Shown piece by piece: positions 61,259 to 64,000 of a stretch of 64,000 bases of DNA. The first letter of the stretch is position 1, and every line of letters starts with the position of its first letter. Origin of the DNA: Acrocarpospora catenulata (lineage in GTDB: Bacteria > Actinomycetota > Actinomycetes > Streptosporangiales > Streptosporangiaceae); contig NZ_JAHCST010000012.1 in the NCBI RefSeq assembly GCF_018476525.1, forward strand, positions 1 to 64,000. The letters are read 5' to 3'. The position numbers and the translations under genes were made by a program. The notes below the pieces were generated by a model that saw only the letters and a program-made list of their open reading frames with translations, had not been told where the DNA came from and made no database searches.

Positions 61259-61275
61259 GTTCGAACTTCTGGAAC
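61259..61275. promoter_or_regulatory. Second IclR-type operator GTTCGAACTTCTGGAAC upstream of the ABC uptake operon
   Basis: Matches the 60357-60373 site at all positions of GTTCGAA and TGGAAC with the same 4-bp spacer length. A partial third copy (GTTCCAATCACG) is at 61239-61250. Confidence 0.75.
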
Positions 61276-61453
61276 AGAGTGTTGCTCTGGTGTTAACGGG
61301 ACCGTACGGTCGGCTCAACTTTCCGCCACCCGGACCCAAGTGCCATCTCCCGGCCACGAGGTGGCCGAACGAGTTCCCCCCAAGGCAACACAGAGCAAGG
61401 CGGTGTCCGCCAAGAGCGCCTCCGCTCGGACACCGTCGAAGAAGGAGTTTGGC

Positions 61454-62761
61454 GTGAGCGACACCTTTATGGACGGCATGGGCCGCCGTTCCTTCCTCAG
61501 GGCGGTCGGACTCGGTGCCGCGGCCCTCGGCGGCGGCTCGCTGGTGAGCGCGTGCGGCGGGCTGAAGGGCACGGGCGCCTCCTCGTCCGACGTGCTCAAA
61601 ATCGGATACGTCAGCCCCCAGACGGGCCCGCTGGCCGGCTTCGCCACCGCCGACAACTTCGTGGTCAAGCAGATCCAGGAGGCGTTGCGGAACGGGTTCA
61701 CCTCCGGCGGCAAGAAGCGCACGATCGAGATCGTCGTCAAGGACACCCAGTCCAACCCCAACCGCGCCACCGAGGTCACCCGGCAGCTGATCAACAGCGA
61801 CAGGGTCGACCTCATCGTCGGCTCCTCCACGCCCGACACCACCAACCCCGTGGCCGACCAGTGCGAGGCCAACGGCATCCCCAACGTCACCACGATCGCT
61901 CCCTGGGAGGCGTGGTTCCACGGCCGGGGCGGCAAGCCGGGCGAGGGCTTCAAGTACACGACGCTGTTCTTCTTCGGCATGCAGGAGTTCGCCGACTGCT
62001 TCTTCCCCATGTGGGAGCGCATGGAGGTCGCCAACAAGAACGTGGCCTCCCTGTGGCCCAACGACACCGACGCCAACGCCTTCCGCCAGGGGCTCGGCCC
62101 GATGATGGAGAAGTCCGGCTACACCGTGGTCGACGGCGGCGCCTATCAGGACGGCGCGACCGACTTCACCGCGCAGATCGCGAAGTTCAAGGAGTCGGAC
62201 GCCGAGCTGTTCACCTGCACCCCGATCCCCCCGGACTTCCAGACCTTCTGGAAGCAGGCGCAGCAGCAGGGCTTCCGGCCGAAGCTGGCCACCGTCGCGA
62301 AGGTCATGCTGTTCCCCTCGGAGGCCGAGGCCCTCGGTCGGCTCGCCGACAACATCGCCACCGACTTCTGGTGGAGCCCCGCCCACCCCTACACCTCCAC
62401 CCTGGACGGCAAGAGCGCCAAGCAACTCGCCGACGACTTCGCCGCCGACACCGGCAAGCAGTGGACCCAGGCCCTCGGCTCGGTCTACTCGCTGTTCGAG
62501 ATCGCGGTCCAGGCCTTCAAGGACGCGGGCGACCCCAAGGACCGCGACGAGGTGGCCGCCAAGCTGCGCGGCATGAAGATCAACTGCATGAGCGGGAACC
62601 TCGACTTCACCGCGGGCCCGCAGCCGGGCATCGCCATCCAGCACCCGGTCGGCGGTCAGTGGCGTCAGGGCGAGCGCTTCCCCTGGGACGTCGTCATCGT
62701 CGACAACACCGCCAACAAGGACGTCCCCGTCGGCGGCGACCTGAAGCCCACCAACGCCTGA
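61454..62761 (+). CDS. Branched-chain-type ABC transporter substrate-binding lipoprotein (periplasmic-binding family Peripla_BP_6)
   Basis: 435 aa from GTG 61454 (AAGAAGGAG at 61439-61447). A Tat/lipoprotein signal GRRSFLRAVGLGAAALGGGS ends in the lipobox SAC. VLKIGYVSPQTGPLAGFATA begins the Leu/Ile/Val-type domain; LIVGSSTPDTTNPVADQCEA and GATDFTAQIAKFKESDAELF are typical. Homologues bind amides, urea, aromatic acids and amino acids. Stop overlaps the ATPase start (TGATG). Confidence 0.92.
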   Translation: MSDTFMDGMGRRSFLRAVGLGAAALGGGSLVSACGGLKGTGASSSDVLKIGYVSPQTGPLAGFATADNFVVKQIQEALRNGFTSGGKKRTIEIVVKDTQSNPNRATEVTRQLINSDRVDLIVGSSTPDTTNPVADQCEANGIPNVTTIAPWEAWFHGRGGKPGEGFKYTTLFFFGMQEFADCFFPMWERMEVANKNVASLWPNDTDANAFRQGLGPMMEKSGYTVVDGGAYQDGATDFTAQIAKFKESDAELFTCTPIPPDFQTFWKQAQQQGFRPKLATVAKVMLFPSEAEALGRLADNIATDFWWSPAHPYTSTLDGKSAKQLADDFAADTGKQWTQALGSVYSLFEIAVQAFKDAGDPKDRDEVAAKLRGMKINCMSGNLDFTAGPQPGIAIQHPVGGQWRQGERFPWDVVIVDNTANKDVPVGGDLKPTNA

Positions 62762-63516
62762 TGGCCCCGCCACTGCTGCACCTGGACGGCGTCACCAAGA
62801 GCTTCGGCAAGGTGACCGTCGCCAGGGAGCTGACGCTTTCTGTCCAGCCGGGGGAGGCGCTCGGGATCGTGGGCCCGAACGGAGCCGGCAAGTCCAGCCT
62901 GTTCGCCATGATCTCCGGTGACCTGCGCCCCGACAGCGGCGCGGTGTGGCTGGCGGGGCGGGAGGTCACCGCCGTCCCGGCGCACGCCCGCACCCGGGCC
63001 GGCGTCGGCCGTACCTACCAGGTGCCCCGCCCCTTCGAGCACCTGACCGTGTTCGAGAACGTGCTGGTGTGCGCCCACCAGGGCGCCGGGCTCAAGGGCA
63101 GGCAGGCCTGGACGCACAGCATGGACGTGCTCGACGGCACCGGCCTGGCCGCCCTCGCCAACACCCCCGCGGGACGGCTCACCCTGCTCCAGCGCAAGCG
63201 CCTGGAGGTGGCCCGCGCCATCGGCACCGCACCCCGGCTGCTGCTGCTGGACGAGGTCGCCGGCGGGCTGACCGAGCCGGAGGTGCTCGAACTGGTCGAG
63301 GTGGTGCGACGGCTGCACGCCGAGGGCCTCGGCATCGTCTGGATCGAGCACGTCGTGCACGCGCTGGTGCGAACGGTCGGCCGGATGGTCTGCCTGGCCG
63401 GCGGCGACGTGGTCGCGGACGGCGAGCCGATCGCGGTGCTCGCCGACCCGAAGGTACGCGAGCTCTACCTGGGCGGCGGCCCGGAGACCGGCCTGCTCGA
63501 CGAGGAGGGCTCATGA
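62761..63516 (+). CDS. livG: Branched-chain-type ABC transporter ATPase, LivG
   Basis: 251 aa. Walker A GPNGAGKSSLF, GVGRTYQVPRPFEHLTVFEN (LivG-specific Q-loop region), Walker B LLLLDEVAGGL and the LivG tail YLGGGPETG. The ABC signature is degenerate (LTLLQRKRLEVARA instead of LSGGQ), as in a known subset of LivG proteins. Coupled to its neighbours by overlapping starts and stops. Confidence 0.92.
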   Translation: MAPPLLHLDGVTKSFGKVTVARELTLSVQPGEALGIVGPNGAGKSSLFAMISGDLRPDSGAVWLAGREVTAVPAHARTRAGVGRTYQVPRPFEHLTVFENVLVCAHQGAGLKGRQAWTHSMDVLDGTGLAALANTPAGRLTLLQRKRLEVARAIGTAPRLLLLDEVAGGLTEPEVLELVEVVRRLHAEGLGIVWIEHVVHALVRTVGRMVCLAGGDVVADGEPIAVLADPKVRELYLGGGPETGLLDEEGS

Positions 63517-64000
63517 CGCTGCTGTCGATCCGCGACCTCACCGTGCACCACGGCCAGCTCCGCGCCGTGGACGGCCTCAGCCTGGACCTGGCCGAGGGCG
63601 AGGTGCTCGCGATCATCGGCGCCAACGGCGCGGGCAAGTCCACGCTGCTGCGCGCCCTGGCCGGGCTCAACCCGCCGACGTCGGGGAGCGTCCACCTCAA
63701 GGGCCGCGACATCACCCGCTTCCCCGCCTACATGCGGGTGTCGGAGGGGATCGCCCTGGTGCCGGAGGGGCGGCGGCTGTTCTCCTCCCTCACGGTGGAG
63801 GAGAACCTGCTGACCGGCGCGTACCGCAGGCGTCCCGGGCCCTGGAGTCTGGCCCGGGTCTATGAGTTGTTCCCCTGGATGGCCGATCGGCGCAGGCAGC
63901 GGGCCGCGCAGTTGTCGGGCGGCGAGCAGCAGTCGGTGGCCATCGGCAGGGCGCTGCTGTCCAACCCCGATCTGCTGCTCATCGACGAGCTGTCGCTGGG
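63513..64000 (+). CDS. livF: Branched-chain-type ABC transporter ATPase, LivF (3' end outside window)
   Basis: 162 codons present, from ATG 63513 overlapping the livG stop. Walker A GANGAGKSTLL, GIALVPEGRRLFSSLTVEEN (LivF Q-loop), signature LSGGEQQSVAIGRALL and the beginning of Walker B LLLIDE. LivH/LivM permeases have not appeared in the operon yet and would be expected beyond the window. Confidence 0.93.
   Translation, partial: MTLLSIRDLTVHHGQLRAVDGLSLDLAEGEVLAIIGANGAGKSTLLRALAGLNPPTSGSVHLKGRDITRFPAYMRVSEGIALVPEGRRLFSSLTVEENLLTGAYRRRPGPWSLARVYELFPWMADRRRQRAAQLSGGEQQSVAIGRALLSNPDLLLIDELSL

Noticed and set aside
60761-61453. Extension upstream of the branched-chain-type lipoprotein
   Set aside because: It overlaps the IclR gene in another frame and would bury the lipoprotein signal; GTG 61454 has a good ribosome-binding site.

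Overview
The window is high-GC DNA with GTG/TTG starts, frequent 4-base start/stop overlaps (ATGA, GTGA), many TetR regulators, F420-type and LLM flavoenzymes, and secreted amylase and xylanase modules. This points to a filamentous actinomycete, most likely Streptosporangiales (Nonomuraea/Streptosporangium-like). The lineage is inference from gene content. No rRNA, tRNA or CRISPR array was seen.

Region 1 (1-14.3 kb) is a disrupted uptake/oxidation island. A TetR gene diverges from a complete, translationally coupled peptide/nickel-type ABC transporter (lipoprotein, two permeases, fused double ATPase). It runs into the first ~30 codons of an LLM flavin monooxygenase, cut off by mobile DNA. That DNA holds an ISL3 fragment and an IS3-family element whose transposase is split by a full-length group II intron in antisense orientation. 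Beyond it lie the last 43 codons of another ABC ATPase, a second related TetR, a flavin reductase and two intact LLM monooxygenases. The two TetR loci share a GGGGA-N3-TCCCC operator-like motif.

Region 2 (14.5-19.5 kb) is an insertion-sequence block: an IS1380 transposase with one premature stop, an intact IS1182-type element (CTAG target duplication), and an intact IS4-type element with 18-bp perfect ends. The IS4 10-bp target duplication copied the IS1182 right boundary, so IS4 arrived second.

Region 3 (19.7-34.2 kb) carries a secreted alpha-amylase with four CBM20 domains; a serine recombinase beside a broken LysE-type exporter; a coupled FAD monooxygenase, methyltransferase, RibD/DHFR-like and ECF sigma cluster; a secreted lectin-like protein; an alpha/beta hydrolase; IS110 and recombinase debris; a zinc-ribbon/coiled-coil protein; and an ECF41-type sigma factor.

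Region 4 (34.4-56.8 kb) is mostly small regulator-plus-target modules: FAD oxidase, YdeI-like protein, GH30-CBM2 xylanase, an oxidoreductase flanked by paralogous TetRs, MFS pump/TetR, ArsR-like/YhfC, AraC/NmrA, methyltransferase-nitrilase diverging from a 1036-aa STAND-type ATPase, a shortened XRE regulator, an aldo/keto reductase, and TetR/F420-type reductase with three operator copies.

Region 5 (56.9-64 kb) looks catabolic: an SDS-type alkyl sulfatase, an aldehyde dehydrogenase with Gln at the usual Glu268 position, an IclR regulator, and a branched-chain-type ABC uptake operon whose last gene runs off the window. An IclR-like operator half-site pair occurs upstream of both IclR/ALDH and the uptake operon, suggesting one regulon.
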